DNA of 64,000 nt from Faecalibacter sp. LW9 (GCF_034661295.1 NZ_CP141062.1:2294001-2358000); one strand, 5' to 3'. Shown: positions 37,894-47,826, counted from the stretch's first letter. Translations and numbers: made by a program. Notes: a model not told the origin generated them from the letters alone.

Positions 37894-39363
37894 ATGAGCG
37901 TAACTAAAGTTGCTGTTATTGGAGGAGGAATCGCTGGCTTATCTGCAGCATGCTACGCCGCTAAAAAAGGATATCAAGTTGAAGTATTCGAAAAGAATGA
38001 TACAATAGGTGGTCGAGCAAGACAAATGAAAACACCAAATGGATATACTTTTGATATGGGACCTTCTTGGTATTGGATGCCCGAAGTGATGGAGAATTTT
38101 TTTCAGGATTTTGGTTACCAATCATCGGATTTCTATGAATTAATCAATCTTAATCCACAATTTGAAATCATTTTTGAAAATGAGAATGTGCAAGTTCCCG
38201 CAAATTACGATGAACTTAAAGCATTATTTGAGTCGTATGAAAAAGGATCTTCTACTCAATTGGATCGATTCATGGATAAAGCCAAAATTAAATATAAAAT
38301 TGGCATGGAAGATTTCATTGAGAAGCCTTGTCATAGTTGGCTGGAATTTTTTTCTTTTTCCATCCTTAAAAGTGCAGTTCAACTGGATATTTTAACGGAT
38401 TTCAGAACGTATGTTTCGAAATATTTTAAACATCCATTTTTACAATCCATTATGGAGTTTCCAGTGATATTTTTGGGTGCTGCCCCGCAAAATATACCAG
38501 CAATGTATTCATTAATGAATTATGGTGGATATCGTTTAGGCACTTGGTATCCGATGGGGGGATTTTTTCAACTGATTTTAGCGATGGAAAAAATTGCCAC
38601 TCAATTAGGGGTGAAATTTTATACCAATTCTCCAGTGGAACGATTAATTACCAATGGAGATAAGGTGGAGGCCATCCAAGTGAAAGGACATATGTTGTAT
38701 TTCGATGCTATAGTTGGTGCTTCAGATTATCATCATTTGGAAACCTTATTGGATGTAAAAGACCGAAATTATTCACAAGAATATTGGGAAAAGAAAACTT
38801 TTGCTCCTTCATGTTTAATTTTTTATTTGGGAATTCAGGAACGAATTCCTCATTTAAAACATCATACGTTATTCTTTGAAAACGAACTCGATCAACATAT
38901 TAATGAAATTTATACCGATAAAAAATGGCCCTCAAAACCATTGTTTTATGTGTGTTGTCCTTCAAAAACAGATCCCCATGTCGCACCAAAAAATCATGAA
39001 AACTTATTCTTATTAATGCCTTTGGCCATTGGGATTGAAGATCGTGAAGAGTTGCGTGAAAAATATTTTGATCAAATGATTATTCGTATTGAAAAACATA
39101 CGGGAATGAAAGATTTAAAATCTAAAATTGATTATAAAAAAAGTTATTGTATACAAGATTTTAAAACTGATTACAATGCCTTTGGAGGGAATGCCTATGG
39201 ATTAGCCAATACCTTAAATCAAACGGCTATTTTAAAACCTTCTATTCGAAATAAAAAATTAAAAAATTTAGTATATGCAGGTCAACTTACAGTGCCAGGA
39301 CCAGGTGTGCCACCTTCTTTAATATCAGGCAAAATTGCCGCAAACCAAATCAACCTAAAATAA
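37894..39363 (+). CDS. crtI: Phytoene desaturase
   Basis: A CrtI-type desaturase that converts phytoene to lycopene in four steps with bound FAD. It has the dinucleotide loop AVIGGGIAGLSAACYAAKKG at the N-terminus (about 8-27) followed by GGRARQMKTPNGYTFDMGPSWY (split FAD motif). The C-terminal carotenoid signature is YAGQLTVPGPGVPPSLISGK. Full length at 489 residues. It heads the crt operon and precedes crtB by six bases. Confidence 0.95.
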   Translation: MSVTKVAVIGGGIAGLSAACYAAKKGYQVEVFEKNDTIGGRARQMKTPNGYTFDMGPSWYWMPEVMENFFQDFGYQSSDFYELINLNPQFEIIFENENVQVPANYDELKALFESYEKGSSTQLDRFMDKAKIKYKIGMEDFIEKPCHSWLEFFSFSILKSAVQLDILTDFRTYVSKYFKHPFLQSIMEFPVIFLGAAPQNIPAMYSLMNYGGYRLGTWYPMGGFFQLILAMEKIATQLGVKFYTNSPVERLITNGDKVEAIQVKGHMLYFDAIVGASDYHHLETLLDVKDRNYSQEYWEKKTFAPSCLIFYLGIQERIPHLKHHTLFFENELDQHINEIYTDKKWPSKPLFYVCCPSKTDPHVAPKNHENLFLLMPLAIGIEDREELREKYFDQMIIRIEKHTGMKDLKSKIDYKKSYCIQDFKTDYNAFGGNAYGLANTLNQTAILKPSIRNKKLKNLVYAGQLTVPGPGVPPSLISGKIAANQINLK

Positions 39364-39369
39364 AAGCTT

Positions 39370-40212
39370 ATGAAAAAATTATTTGATGATATCTCATTTA
39401 AGACCAGTGAAGTAATTACTAAAAAATACAGCACAAGTTTTTCCATGGGAATTCGAGCATTGCATCCTACGTTGCGTCATGCGATATATGCGATTTATGG
39501 ATATGTACGTATTGCAGACGAAATTGTCGATAGTTTTCATGGTTACGATCAGCGCCGATTATTGGATGAATTAGAACAGGAAACAAAAATGGCTTTGGAT
39601 CGTAAAATTTCTTTAAATCCAGTAATCAATTGTTTTCAAGAAGTGGTGCATCAATATGATATTGAGTATCAATTGATCGATCAATTTCTGAAAAGTATGA
39701 AAATGGATCTTCAGAAATTGGAATACAATAGCGATTTATACAAGGAATATATTTTAGGATCGGCAGAAGTGGTTGGTTTAATGTGTTTACATGTATTTGT
39801 GGAAGGAAACAAAGATAAATACGATGAATTAAAACCATATGCGATGAAATTAGGGTCAGCGTTTCAAAAGATTAATTTTTTACGCGACTTAAAAGATGAT
39901 TACCATGTGTTAGGCCTTACGTATTTCCCAGAAGTAGATTTGACACAATTTAATGATGGAATTAAAAAATCGATTGAAGCGGATATAAGAGAAGAATTTC
40001 ATGAGGCTTTGGTCGGAATTAAAAAGTTACCAATTACCTCTCGATTTGGTGTATATTTAGCATATAAATATTATTATTCATTGTTTAATAAGATTCAATC
40101 GACACCTGCACAAAGGATATTGAATGAACGAATTCGTATTCCTGATTCAAGAAAAGTTTCCATGCTGCTGGGATGTTATTTAAATTATAAGATCGCAAAT
40201 ACGATTCAATGA
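39370..40212 (+). CDS. crtB: Phytoene synthase
   Basis: A head-to-head prenyl synthase joining two GGPP into phytoene. The two Asp-rich motifs are present, ADEIVDSF (about 51-58) and NFLRDLKDDY (about 170-179). The size is normal at 280 residues. Its stop overlaps the next start as ATGA. No GGPP synthase gene is in the window, so its substrate must come from elsewhere in the genome. Confidence 0.95.
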   Translation: MKKLFDDISFKTSEVITKKYSTSFSMGIRALHPTLRHAIYAIYGYVRIADEIVDSFHGYDQRRLLDELEQETKMALDRKISLNPVINCFQEVVHQYDIEYQLIDQFLKSMKMDLQKLEYNSDLYKEYILGSAEVVGLMCLHVFVEGNKDKYDELKPYAMKLGSAFQKINFLRDLKDDYHVLGLTYFPEVDLTQFNDGIKKSIEADIREEFHEALVGIKKLPITSRFGVYLAYKYYYSLFNKIQSTPAQRILNERIRIPDSRKVSMLLGCYLNYKIANTIQ

Positions 40213-40652
40213 AATTAAATATAATAGCCTTTTTATTTTTTGGAATGGTTGCCTTTGGACAAACATTAAATGAGCTTCGATCAAATTATACAAAAGCTGT
40301 AAATGATAAATCAGTTTGTGAGCAAATGATTAAGCAATTGGAAAATAATCATAAAACGCCTTTATATCAAGCCTATTTAGGTGCCTATCAAACCATTTGG
40401 GCCAATCATGTGATTAATCCAATTTCTAAACTAAATACATTTAAAAAAGGAAAAAATAATCTTGAAAATGCCATTCAATTGGATCAAAATTTGGTAGAAA
40501 TTCGATTTTTAAGGTATTCCATCCAAAAGAATGCACCTCAATTTTTAGGCTATTCAAAACAGCTCAACGAAGACGAAACTTTTCTGAGAAACCATTTAAA
40601 AAATGTACAATCTCCTGAACTATCTAACGCTATAAAATCAATCCTAAAATGA
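40209..40652 (+). CDS. Small secreted helical protein in the carotenoid operon
   Basis: A 147-residue protein with a signal peptide (1-18, ending VAFGQ). The remaining sequence is all-helical and weakly TPR-like (YQAYLGAYQTIWANH, LNTFKKGKNNLENAIQLDQN). It overlaps crtB and crtZ by four bases each (ATGA at both ends), so it is translated with them. I remember similar small genes in other flavobacterial carotenoid operons but know no function. A periplasmic place beside membrane-bound carotenoid enzymes is odd. Confidence 0.8.
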   Translation: MKLNIIAFLFFGMVAFGQTLNELRSNYTKAVNDKSVCEQMIKQLENNHKTPLYQAYLGAYQTIWANHVINPISKLNTFKKGKNNLENAIQLDQNLVEIRFLRYSIQKNAPQFLGYSKQLNEDETFLRNHLKNVQSPELSNAIKSILK

Positions 40653-41104
40653 ATTTCTTAATCGTTGTATTGGTATTTACTCTAATGGAACCTATCACTT
40701 GGTTAATCCATAAATATGTGATGCATGGATTCTTATGGATATTGCATAAGGATCATCATGACCATAGTACGCCAGGACATTTAGAAAAAAATGATTACTT
40801 CTTCGTTATTTTTGCCATTCCAGCAATTGCATTATTCTATTTTGGTGCTTTACAAGGGTATAATTACATGTTTTATATTGGTTTAGGAATCACCCTATAT
40901 GGTATGGCATATTTCTTCGTACATGATATCTTTATTCATCAACGCATCAAAATTTTTAGAAATACCCAAAATCCTTATTTTTTAGCGATAAGAAGAGCCC
41001 ACAAACAACATCACAAATACATAGGAAAGGAAGATGGTGAATGCTTTGGATTCTTATTCGTTCCAATAAAATATTTTAAAATGTTTTTTAAACCATCCAA
41101 ATAA
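40649..41104 (+). CDS. crtZ: Beta-carotene hydroxylase
   Basis: A non-haem diiron fatty-acid-hydroxylase-fold enzyme of the inner membrane that hydroxylates beta-carotene to zeaxanthin. The four His clusters are complete: HKYVMHG, HKDHHDHS, HDIFIHQR and RRAHKQHHKYIG. It has 151 residues, the small bacterial CrtZ size. It is co-translated with the preceding small gene and followed one base later by the cyclase gene. Confidence 0.93.
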   Translation: MNFLIVVLVFTLMEPITWLIHKYVMHGFLWILHKDHHDHSTPGHLEKNDYFFVIFAIPAIALFYFGALQGYNYMFYIGLGITLYGMAYFFVHDIFIHQRIKIFRNTQNPYFLAIRRAHKQHHKYIGKEDGECFGFLFVPIKYFKMFFKPSK

Positions 41105-41105
41105 T

Positions 41106-41819
41106 ATGCAGCCGTATACCTATTTATTGATTAATTTTTTTACGATAATCATCTGTTTTATTTATTCTTTTGATCGTAGAATTCAGTTTAATCGTCACTT
41201 TGGAACCTTTGCTAAAGCAAGTATTATAGTTGCAATTCCATTTATCCTATGGGACATTTATTTTACGAAAATAGGAGTCTGGTGGTTTAATGATGCTTAT
41301 GTCATAGGATGGCGAATAGGAGGATTACCCATTGAGGAATGGTTATTTTTTATTTGTATTCCATTTTCTTGCGTTTTCACCTATTTCTGTTTGACGAAAT
41401 TTTTCGATTTAAGTTTATTCAATGCATTTAATAACATAATTGTTTTCATCACAACCATAGTTTGTGCAGTTGTGGCATTGCTTTATTTTGATCGTACGTA
41501 TACAATGGTTACTGCTATTGTAATGATCTGTTCAGTCATTTACTTTCATTTTATAGCAAAACAAGAATGGATTGGTCAAGCTTCCTTCATATTCTTTGTT
41601 TTAATGTTAGGTTTTTTCCCTGTTAATGGTATTTTAACTGGGTCAGGATTAGAATCTCCCATTGTTAATTACAATCCCAATGAATTTTTAAACCTTAGGA
41701 TGGGTACTATTCCAATTGAAGATGCAGTCTATGGATATGCTCAATTTTTATGGAACATTTATTTCTTTACGAAATTCAAAAAATCAACGGAAAGGATTGA
41801 AAATGCGATAACTTCTTAA
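41106..41819 (+). CDS. crtYcd: Lycopene beta-cyclase, CrtYc-CrtYd fused type
   Basis: A membrane lycopene cyclase of the CrtYcd (fungal/archaeal-like) type, converting lycopene to beta-carotene. It has about seven hydrophobic stretches in 237 residues. Each half carries the expected acidic motif, PIEEWLFF (about 76) and PIEDAVYG (about 203), so both halves are present and fused. It is the last gene of the operon. The product set predicts zeaxanthin. Confidence 0.88.
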   Translation: MQPYTYLLINFFTIIICFIYSFDRRIQFNRHFGTFAKASIIVAIPFILWDIYFTKIGVWWFNDAYVIGWRIGGLPIEEWLFFICIPFSCVFTYFCLTKFFDLSLFNAFNNIIVFITTIVCAVVALLYFDRTYTMVTAIVMICSVIYFHFIAKQEWIGQASFIFFVLMLGFFPVNGILTGSGLESPIVNYNPNEFLNLRMGTIPIEDAVYGYAQFLWNIYFFTKFKKSTERIENAITS

Positions 41820-41843
41820 TAAATACTATTTTTTTTGTAAATT

Positions 41844-41857
41844 ATGGTTTAAACCAT
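41844..41857 (+). promoter_or_regulatory. Perfect palindrome before a lipoprotein gene
   Basis: ATGGTTTAAACCAT is a 14-bp perfect palindrome four bases before the ATG at 41862. Its position over the likely transcription start fits an operator. The arms match hairpin A of the repeat module at 26995. Confidence 0.4.
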
Positions 41858-41861
41858 TAGT

Positions 41862-42404
41862 ATGAAAAAATTATTAGTTGTCCTTACGATGGGCATTTTC
41901 TTACAAGCATGTATCGTTTCTACAGCGACTAAAGCGGTAACTACTGTAGCAAAAGCCAGTATTGGTGTTGTTAAAGGAACGGTGAAAGGAGTTAGTTGGG
42001 CGGTAAGCAAAGCGAATGGGAAAATTGACAAAGATCGATTGAATGGGACATGGAAACTGGTCGGAATTTATAACGGAAGTTTTGAAGAATATTCTAATGA
42101 ACGTCAACCCAATGTATCATTTCAATCGTTTTGTAATGAAACTGAATCAATTTTAATTTTTAAATCCAAGAAAGATAAATTTCAGCCTTTGCATTGTGCT
42201 GATTCTAAAGAAAATTGGATAAAATATAAATTTGATTTTGGTAAAAATCCATCGACACGTGAAAAAGAAAATTACATTGAATACAATGGAAAAAATTACA
42301 TCACAATTATTGATGTTTCCAATAAAAATTTAGTTTTAGAAGGATATCTAATAAATAACGATATACACTCAGGAAAAAAATTATATTTGTTCGAAAAGAA
42401 ATAG
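41862..42404 (+). CDS. Lipocalin-like lipoprotein
   Basis: A lipoprotein of 180 residues: signal 1-16 with lipobox LQAC and Cys17. An Ala/Val/Lys/Gly-rich helical stretch follows (about 20-52), then a small beta domain beginning LNGTWKLVGIYNGS, which is typical of lipocalin-like domains. It may bind a small hydrophobic ligand. It follows the carotenoid operon by 42 bp but has its own palindrome, so a link to carotenoids is only suggestive. Confidence 0.75.
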   Translation: MKKLLVVLTMGIFLQACIVSTATKAVTTVAKASIGVVKGTVKGVSWAVSKANGKIDKDRLNGTWKLVGIYNGSFEEYSNERQPNVSFQSFCNETESILIFKSKKDKFQPLHCADSKENWIKYKFDFGKNPSTREKENYIEYNGKNYITIIDVSNKNLVLEGYLINNDIHSGKKLYLFEKK

Positions 42405-42412
42405 TTTACAAA

Positions 42413-42874
42413 GTGATCCATACATTTACAGCCCATCTAGACTGGAAAAAGAAATCAGATTTCGAATTGAAATTGAACCGAAAAGCCATCAAAAATCATG
42501 TGATTGAAATTGAGCATAAAACTCCATTATCAATATCTGCAGCTAAATCTTTTAAGGGGGATCAAACACTTTATAATCCAGAAGACCTTTTACTTAGTAG
42601 TCTAGCATCTTGTCACATGATGTCTTATCTATATTGTTGTGATCGAAATCAAATTGAAGTTTTACATTATCACGATCATGCAGAAGCTATTTTAGAAGTA
42701 TTTCCTGACGGAAGTGGTAAATTCATTAAAGCCATTTTAAATCCTACCGTTACAATTAAAGATGAAAAGAATTGGGCTAAAGCGATTGCCCTGCATTGCG
42801 AAGCACGTCAATTGTGTTTTATAGCTAATTCATGCAACTTTGAGATCGAGCATCACCCTATAATAGTCATTTAA
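42413..42874 (+). CDS. OsmC-family peroxide reductase-like protein
   Basis: An OsmC/Ohr-fold protein of 153 residues that probably reduces hydroperoxides. The two redox cysteines are in LLSSLASCHMMSYLYCC (near 63) and in ALHCEARQLCFIANSC (near 130). It starts with GTG at 42413, nine bases after the lipoprotein gene, so the two may be co-transcribed. Confidence 0.85.
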   Translation: MIHTFTAHLDWKKKSDFELKLNRKAIKNHVIEIEHKTPLSISAAKSFKGDQTLYNPEDLLLSSLASCHMMSYLYCCDRNQIEVLHYHDHAEAILEVFPDGSGKFIKAILNPTVTIKDEKNWAKAIALHCEARQLCFIANSCNFEIEHHPIIVI

Positions 42875-42904
42875 AAAGCCTCTTAATAGAGGCTATTATT
42901 TTTG
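42873..42904. terminator. Bidirectional terminator
   Basis: Stem AGCCTCT/AGAGGCT with loop TAAT, with an A-run on the left and a broken T-run on the right. It serves the OsmC gene and, better, the minus-strand amidohydrolase remnant, whose stop lies inside it. Confidence 0.7.
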
Positions 42905-44218
42905 AAGTTTGTTTTTGTAAATTTTTCCATTTTTCATGATAAGCAAGAATTTCGATTCGGGTTGCGTTAATAATTCCAGATGCTCTAATGGATTTCCATC
43001 AACAAGAATCAGATCTGCAACCGCATTTTCTTTAATCACTCCCATTAGTCCAGGGTATGGACTTCTAAGACCTGAGAGCTGAAGCAATTCGGCATTATCT
43101 TTCGTAATCATTTTTAATATTTCTGCATTCGTAAACCATTTTTTTAATCGTAAGATATAGGTATTTTGATCTTTATTCATTTCTGGTTCAAACAAAAAAT
43201 CAGTTCCCCATGCGAGTTTTACACCCATTTTTTTAGCTAATGGTCAAACTTTTTCTTGTCCTTCTAAAACAGGTTGACGTATCTCTTTTCTTAATTCGTC
43301 CATATGTTCATGATTGTCCATTAAGTTTTGTAAACTCAACCATATCCCTTTATTTGCCATAATTTGTAAGATTTCTTCGTCTAGCATTTGACCATGTTCT
43401 ATCGACTTTACACCAGCCTCAATTGCGCGTTGCACTGCACGTGGAGTATAGGCATGTACCATAACATATGATCCCCAATCTTCTGCAGCTTCAACAGCAG
43501 CTTTCATCTCATCTAGCGTATATTGCGTTACATCAATAGGATCATATGTAGAAGACGTTCCACCTCCAGCCATTAATTTTATCTGACTGGCTCCAAAACG
43601 AAGATTTTCGCGCGTTGCGGTTAAGACATCATCACGACCATCGGCTATAAATGTCGCTCCCATTTCTTCTGCACGTGAAGCTTTGCCAAAAAATCGTCTA
43701 GAACGTTCATTGGGTGTCCTAAAGTCCCCGTGTCCTGCTGTTTGGCTAATTGTAGCTCCAGATGGCCAAATTTTAGGACCTCTGATTTTCTCTTGATCAA
43801 TTTGGGACTTTAGAGGAAATATGGGACCTCCTGCATCTCGAACACTAGTAAAACCACGCATTAACATCGCTTCAGCATTATGAGTAACCTTTCGCATCAT
43901 ATCAGTTTCTGAAAGATTAGGATTCATTAATTCCTGCATTGTTAATGCACCAAATACTAAGTGCACATGTACATCAATTAATCCCGGAATTAATGTTTTT
44001 CCTTGACCATTAATCAGTGTGACAGGTTGTTCTTTTATATGAATTTTCGTATTACTGATTTTTTGAATCAGTTGGCTTCGAATCAAAACGGAAAGGGGTG
44101 AGGATAATGTTTGTGTATCATGATCTAATACGCGTACATTCTAAATGATAATGGTTTCTTGGGCGGAAATGAGTTGAAACTGAAGTAAAACTGCAACCCA
44201 AAGTAATTTAATTTTCAT
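42896..44218 (-). pseudogene. Secreted amidohydrolase with two in-frame stops
   Basis: An imidazolonepropionase/prolidase-like amidohydrolase. The ATG at 44218 opens a signal peptide (ending ISAQ). A TAG then follows ETIII (44141-44143). The long middle part carries PGLIDVHVHL (metal-binding His pair), VMVHAYTP and IEHGQML. A TGA after GQEKV (43244-43246) breaks the frame before GVKLAWGTDF, which holds the last metal-binding Asp. All three parts are in the same frame with no length change, so two substitutions suffice. The enzyme should be dead unless both are base errors. Confidence 0.85.
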
Positions 44219-44455
44219 TGTGTTAATTTAGGAAAGTATTAAGATACAATTTTATAATGATATGATCTATTGATTTAGAGGAGGTTGTTGTTATTTTATG
44301 ATTACTTAATGAAATTGAGTTTTATAGTAAGAGTATAGGTTTATCCTACCATTAGATGAATGATTTCTTAAGACAAAATTTTGATAAAGTGTACTTGTCG
44401 CAAAAACAAATCGTGAAGTTTTGATGTATAATAACTAAAGATAAAATTAAGCGTC

Positions 44456-45163
44456 ATGTTTTGGCTATATTGTCTATTAGTTTTGTTAATGAAAATTAAT
44501 CCTATGAATAAAAGCATCGATTTTACATCTGATCCAATATTTATCCAGAAAATATACGATAGTGTACCACAATCATTGAAATTAACATGGTTAGAGTTAT
44601 TATTTACTTATTTGGAAAAATATGCATCCAACTTACCCATTCATTTTAAACAAATTAAAGAAGCATTAAACACTCCAATAAATCGTACTATAAATGAGTT
44701 GGATGTCACAAGCAGCTGGTTGGATTTTATCCAAATGATAAAGGGAAACCCAACAGATTCTTCAATTGGTCTTATTTTAGTCAAAAAATTAAATGAATTA
44801 TTCGATTATTTAGATGGTGCCGAAATGGTCGTTATCCATTACGTGGAAAGCGCGTTAACCCTATTTTATTATGAAGCAAATATTAAAGAAATAATATCTA
44901 ATTCCGAGGATATGCGCAAATTTATAATCTTAGATGATATACTTTGGAATGACTGGGATCCAATTCGTGTTAATGGAACTAGTGCGAGACACGAATATTA
45001 TCGATACAATCTTCAATTGATCGAATTATTAAAACAAAATCCAGATGATGAAAAAATATTAGAATTTTTTCAAGATTTACACCAAAATCAATTGGGAATA
45101 GTATATGATGATCGATTATTACGTCTGTTGATTCAGAAAATAAAAGCTATATTAATTAACTAA
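44456..45163 (+). CDS. Hypothetical protein with a WDPIxVN...EYxxY motif
   Basis: Not recognised as a whole. It is 235 residues and mainly helical. The C-terminal half contains LWNDWDPIRVNGTSARHEYY, a motif I associate with small DUF1871-like proteins often found near toxin or immunity genes. Starts at 44456 and at 44504 (MNKSIDF) are both possible; the extra 16 residues are hydrophobic and look unrelated to the rest, so 44504 may be the true start. No partner gene adjoins it. Confidence 0.65.
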   Translation: MFWLYCLLVLLMKINPMNKSIDFTSDPIFIQKIYDSVPQSLKLTWLELLFTYLEKYASNLPIHFKQIKEALNTPINRTINELDVTSSWLDFIQMIKGNPTDSSIGLILVKKLNELFDYLDGAEMVVIHYVESALTLFYYEANIKEIISNSEDMRKFIILDDILWNDWDPIRVNGTSARHEYYRYNLQLIELLKQNPDDEKILEFFQDLHQNQLGIVYDDRLLRLLIQKIKAILIN

Positions 45164-45293
45164 AAGTTTAAAATTGTTTTAAAAAATTGATCCATGAGAA
45201 TGAAGAAAATTAACAATGATACAGCTCCAGCAGCGACGTTTTAAATTAAATGATATAACGATTTACCATCTTTAATATATTAAATGACGATGC

Positions 45294-45992
45294 TTAGCAT
45301 ATCATTAGTAAACGCAATTCATTATCATTTTCTTTGGGAGCTCGATGGACACACGGTCTTACTTTTTGATTGGGATGATCTACCGCTAAACGCCAAAGAT
45401 GGATATTCCCGAGATTATAGGGACGTGCATGCGGTAATTCATGATAATGTAAATCAAAATAATTCTCGGTTATAAACGATTCAAACCCACTTTCATCACC
45501 TTCATAAATTTCCAATAACTTTTGACGAATTTCGGGATGATCTTTTTTTAAAATAACATGATCATTTGGAATAATATCACTCGATGCGCCATAATAAGTA
45601 CAGAGAATGGTATCTGTTGGTACAGGAGAACGATCAACATGAAAAGAATAGACATCAGTAGATATAAAATCAAATTCATCGTCGATGGGATAAGATTTTA
45701 ATAGGTTGAGACTAGGTTGTGCTCCTTGTAGTTCTAAATTCTTGAAATCTTCGATAATAATAGAACGTGCTTTTTGACCAGAAACCGATAAATTCAATGC
45801 ATACAAATCGGACATACTCACTTCGGTAATTTCCTCTTTTAATTTTAATTGATCTACAATTTCTTTAAAATCGGCATCAGTACTTCGAATCCATCCTATG
45901 GCGTTTACTTGCTCATGAAATTCAAGATCAAATAATGCTTGAAAAGAGTCTACAAATTCGACTTGTGGTGATGGATTTGGTGTAAGTTTCAT
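45294..45992 (-). CDS. DUF1826 family protein
   Basis: A 232-residue cytoplasmic protein of the DUF1826 family. Visible family features are YSFHVDRSPVPTDTILCTYYGASSDIIPN, of which HVDRSPV and CTYYG are the most distinctive, and the end HRAPKENDNELRLLMIC. In other bacteria the family occurs in zinc-responsive clusters with COG0523 GTPases; no such partner is here. Its ATG follows a TAATTTTG box by five bases, again a very short or absent leader. Confidence 0.8.
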   Translation of the reverse strand: MKLTPNPSPQVEFVDSFQALFDLEFHEQVNAIGWIRSTDADFKEIVDQLKLKEEITEVSMSDLYALNLSVSGQKARSIIIEDFKNLELQGAQPSLNLLKSYPIDDEFDFISTDVYSFHVDRSPVPTDTILCTYYGASSDIIPNDHVILKKDHPEIRQKLLEIYEGDESGFESFITENYFDLHYHELPHARPYNLGNIHLWRLAVDHPNQKVRPCVHRAPKENDNELRLLMIC

Positions 45993-45997
45993 GCCTG

Positions 45998-46005
45998 CAA
46001 AATTA
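45998..46005 (-). promoter_or_regulatory. Promoter box TAATTTTG directly before the DUF1826 ATG
   Basis: The minus strand reads TAATTTTG-CAGGC-ATG. Near-leaderless transcription is likely. Confidence 0.5.
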
Positions 46006-46049
46006 AAGGGAATAAATGATTATTTGGAAATATGATGGAAAAACCTTTG

Positions 46050-47057
46050 CTATAAGTTCCATAATTCAAGATTGTTTTTAAACTCAAATGGTTGAGGTGA
46101 TTGAATCATCAGCTCGATAATGTTACCATTTTTCAATTTTAAGTGGAGTGCTTTATTCACTTTTTGTAAATCGCGTTGTAATTTGATGATGGAGTAGTTA
46201 TCTTTAAAATCATCTGCTGTATTTCCATTCAATTCCAATATTTCATCCATTAGATTCAAGCCATTTTTAACCGTATTGTCGTTTGGAATAATTTGAACGA
46301 TTTTTAGCTTTTGATCCATTTCAATACAATATATCCAAATTCTTTATCTGTGTTACTTGCTGATGGTTTTTGGCGAGGTGTAAGTGCGTAAACCTTTTCT
46401 GCAGAAGTTTTAATAATCAAATTGTAATGATCTCTAAAAATTCGATTCCCTAAAACCAAATCTCGATTTGTTTTACCAAAATTGAGACGTAATAATTGCT
46501 TTAAAGTTTGTCCGCCTAAAGTCTAAGGGTATTGATCTTTATTTGTAAATGCTGTATCAATTGGAGCAACATCTGTCACACTTACGGTTTTTAAGCCTAT
46601 AATTTTTGTTGCTTTTGCACGTGAAAAAATTGAAACATTTTGAAGATTTATTTCAATTTCATCTGCATTAGAACCAAAATCAATTTGGGCATAAGTTGGA
46701 ATATCATAAAACGTGATGGCATATGATGCAATTGATGATCATCAATAACAAACGGAAGCTTGAAGAAATTTTCTGTGATTTCGAATGGCTTCTACATAAT
46801 TTTCATCGAAGTTAAAATTCCAATTCAATTGATTAAATCCAGTGTCCCATAAAAATGTAGAAGGATGACCATTTATTTTAAATGAATCAGAATCATATCA
46901 TTTCATATTTCTAAAGGTAACCGTACTACTTCTTGATTAGAAGAAACTTGTCCTGATTTAGAAAAGATTTTAAATTCTTCAGTTGATCGAGCATATAATG
47001 ATAAAGTATTAAAAAGGAGTAATAAAAAGGAATCCAATAAATAGAAATGTTTTTTCA
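46050..47057 (-). pseudogene. Retropepsin-like aspartyl protease with PDZ domain, broken
   Basis: Remains of a secreted aspartyl protease with a C-terminal PDZ domain. The ATG at 47057 opens a signal peptide (ending LYARS). FLWDTGFNQLNW near 46840 is the catalytic DTG. LRLNFGKTNRDLVLGNRIF near 46440-46500 is the second half. The PDZ part is open from 46319 (IIPNDNTVKNGLNLMDEILE). Stops near 46920 and 46525 and several frame changes, one just before 46319, separate the pieces. Only the PDZ fragment could still be read. Confidence 0.8.
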
Positions 47058-47129
47058 TAGAATTTTTGTTTCCTCATCATCAACATCAATTGTTCCAAAA
47101 TGATGAAAGGGTCAAGGATTAGCTAAAAT

Positions 47130-47638
47130 TTAATCGCTATACTTCAGTAATTCGAGATAAGGATCACCCGCTATTCCTAATGCTTTACAAAATGTGGGTT
47201 CCGTTTTATAACCGGATGATTTCAGACGAATGATTTCTTGCCTAAATTCTTCTCCTTTTGCAATTAATAGATGATGTTCTTTCATCATATGTAAATATCC
47301 CATTTGTTCTGTCGTGCAAATTGGAGCTGCATAGATTTCGAAAGGAAGAGTATTGCATGTAAATTGAACAACAAGTTTTTCATGGTTTCGTTTACATTTA
47401 AATTGAGGATAAAAGCCAAAAAAGATTGTATTTCTAATTCCAGTTGGTGTGTATCATAACATTCGAGAATGATATCCACATCGCTTCCTTCAATCGCAAT
47501 ATCAATTGGGATAGTGCCGACAACAATAGGATTATAATCGGTCAATTTATCAAGTATTTGATGCGTAATTAAAGTTTTGTAAACGTTTCTTTGCAAAGGA
47601 TTTCCTTTATTCAAATAATCAATCGATTTAAAATTCAT
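47130..47638 (-). pseudogene. DUF4269 nucleotidyltransferase-like gene, frameshifted
   Basis: The N-terminal part, open from 47638, has GTIPIDIAIEGSDVDIIL, a nucleotidyltransferase-like motif of DUF4269. After about residue 84 the frame is wrong. The neighbouring frame restores HEKLVVQFTC, PFEIYAAP and the typical end YKTEPTFCKALGIAGDPYLE, with its stop at 47130. One frameshift near 47375-47390 explains it. The gene lies upstream of the broken protease on the same strand. Confidence 0.8.
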
Positions 47639-47826
47639 AAATCACGAGTAGAATAATTCTTAAATATTCAGATTTCAAATATAGGAATATAGACAGTCAT
47701 ACGATCCACAGTTAGTAATAGAATTTTGATTCAAATAAATGATAAATTAACTTAGAATCCATGAAAAAATCCCCAATGAATAACCAATGAGGATTTTTAA
47801 TGTTTGAGTTAATATTAATAAATTAA

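Noticed and set aside
14590-44218. Stop-codon reassignment or selenocysteine/pyrrolysine readthrough
   Set aside because: TAA, TAG and TGA are all found inside genes, none with a visible recoding structure, and the family positions are ordinary residues.
45284-45475. 63-codon frame on the plus strand
   Set aside because: It is a shadow of the DUF1826 gene on the other strand.
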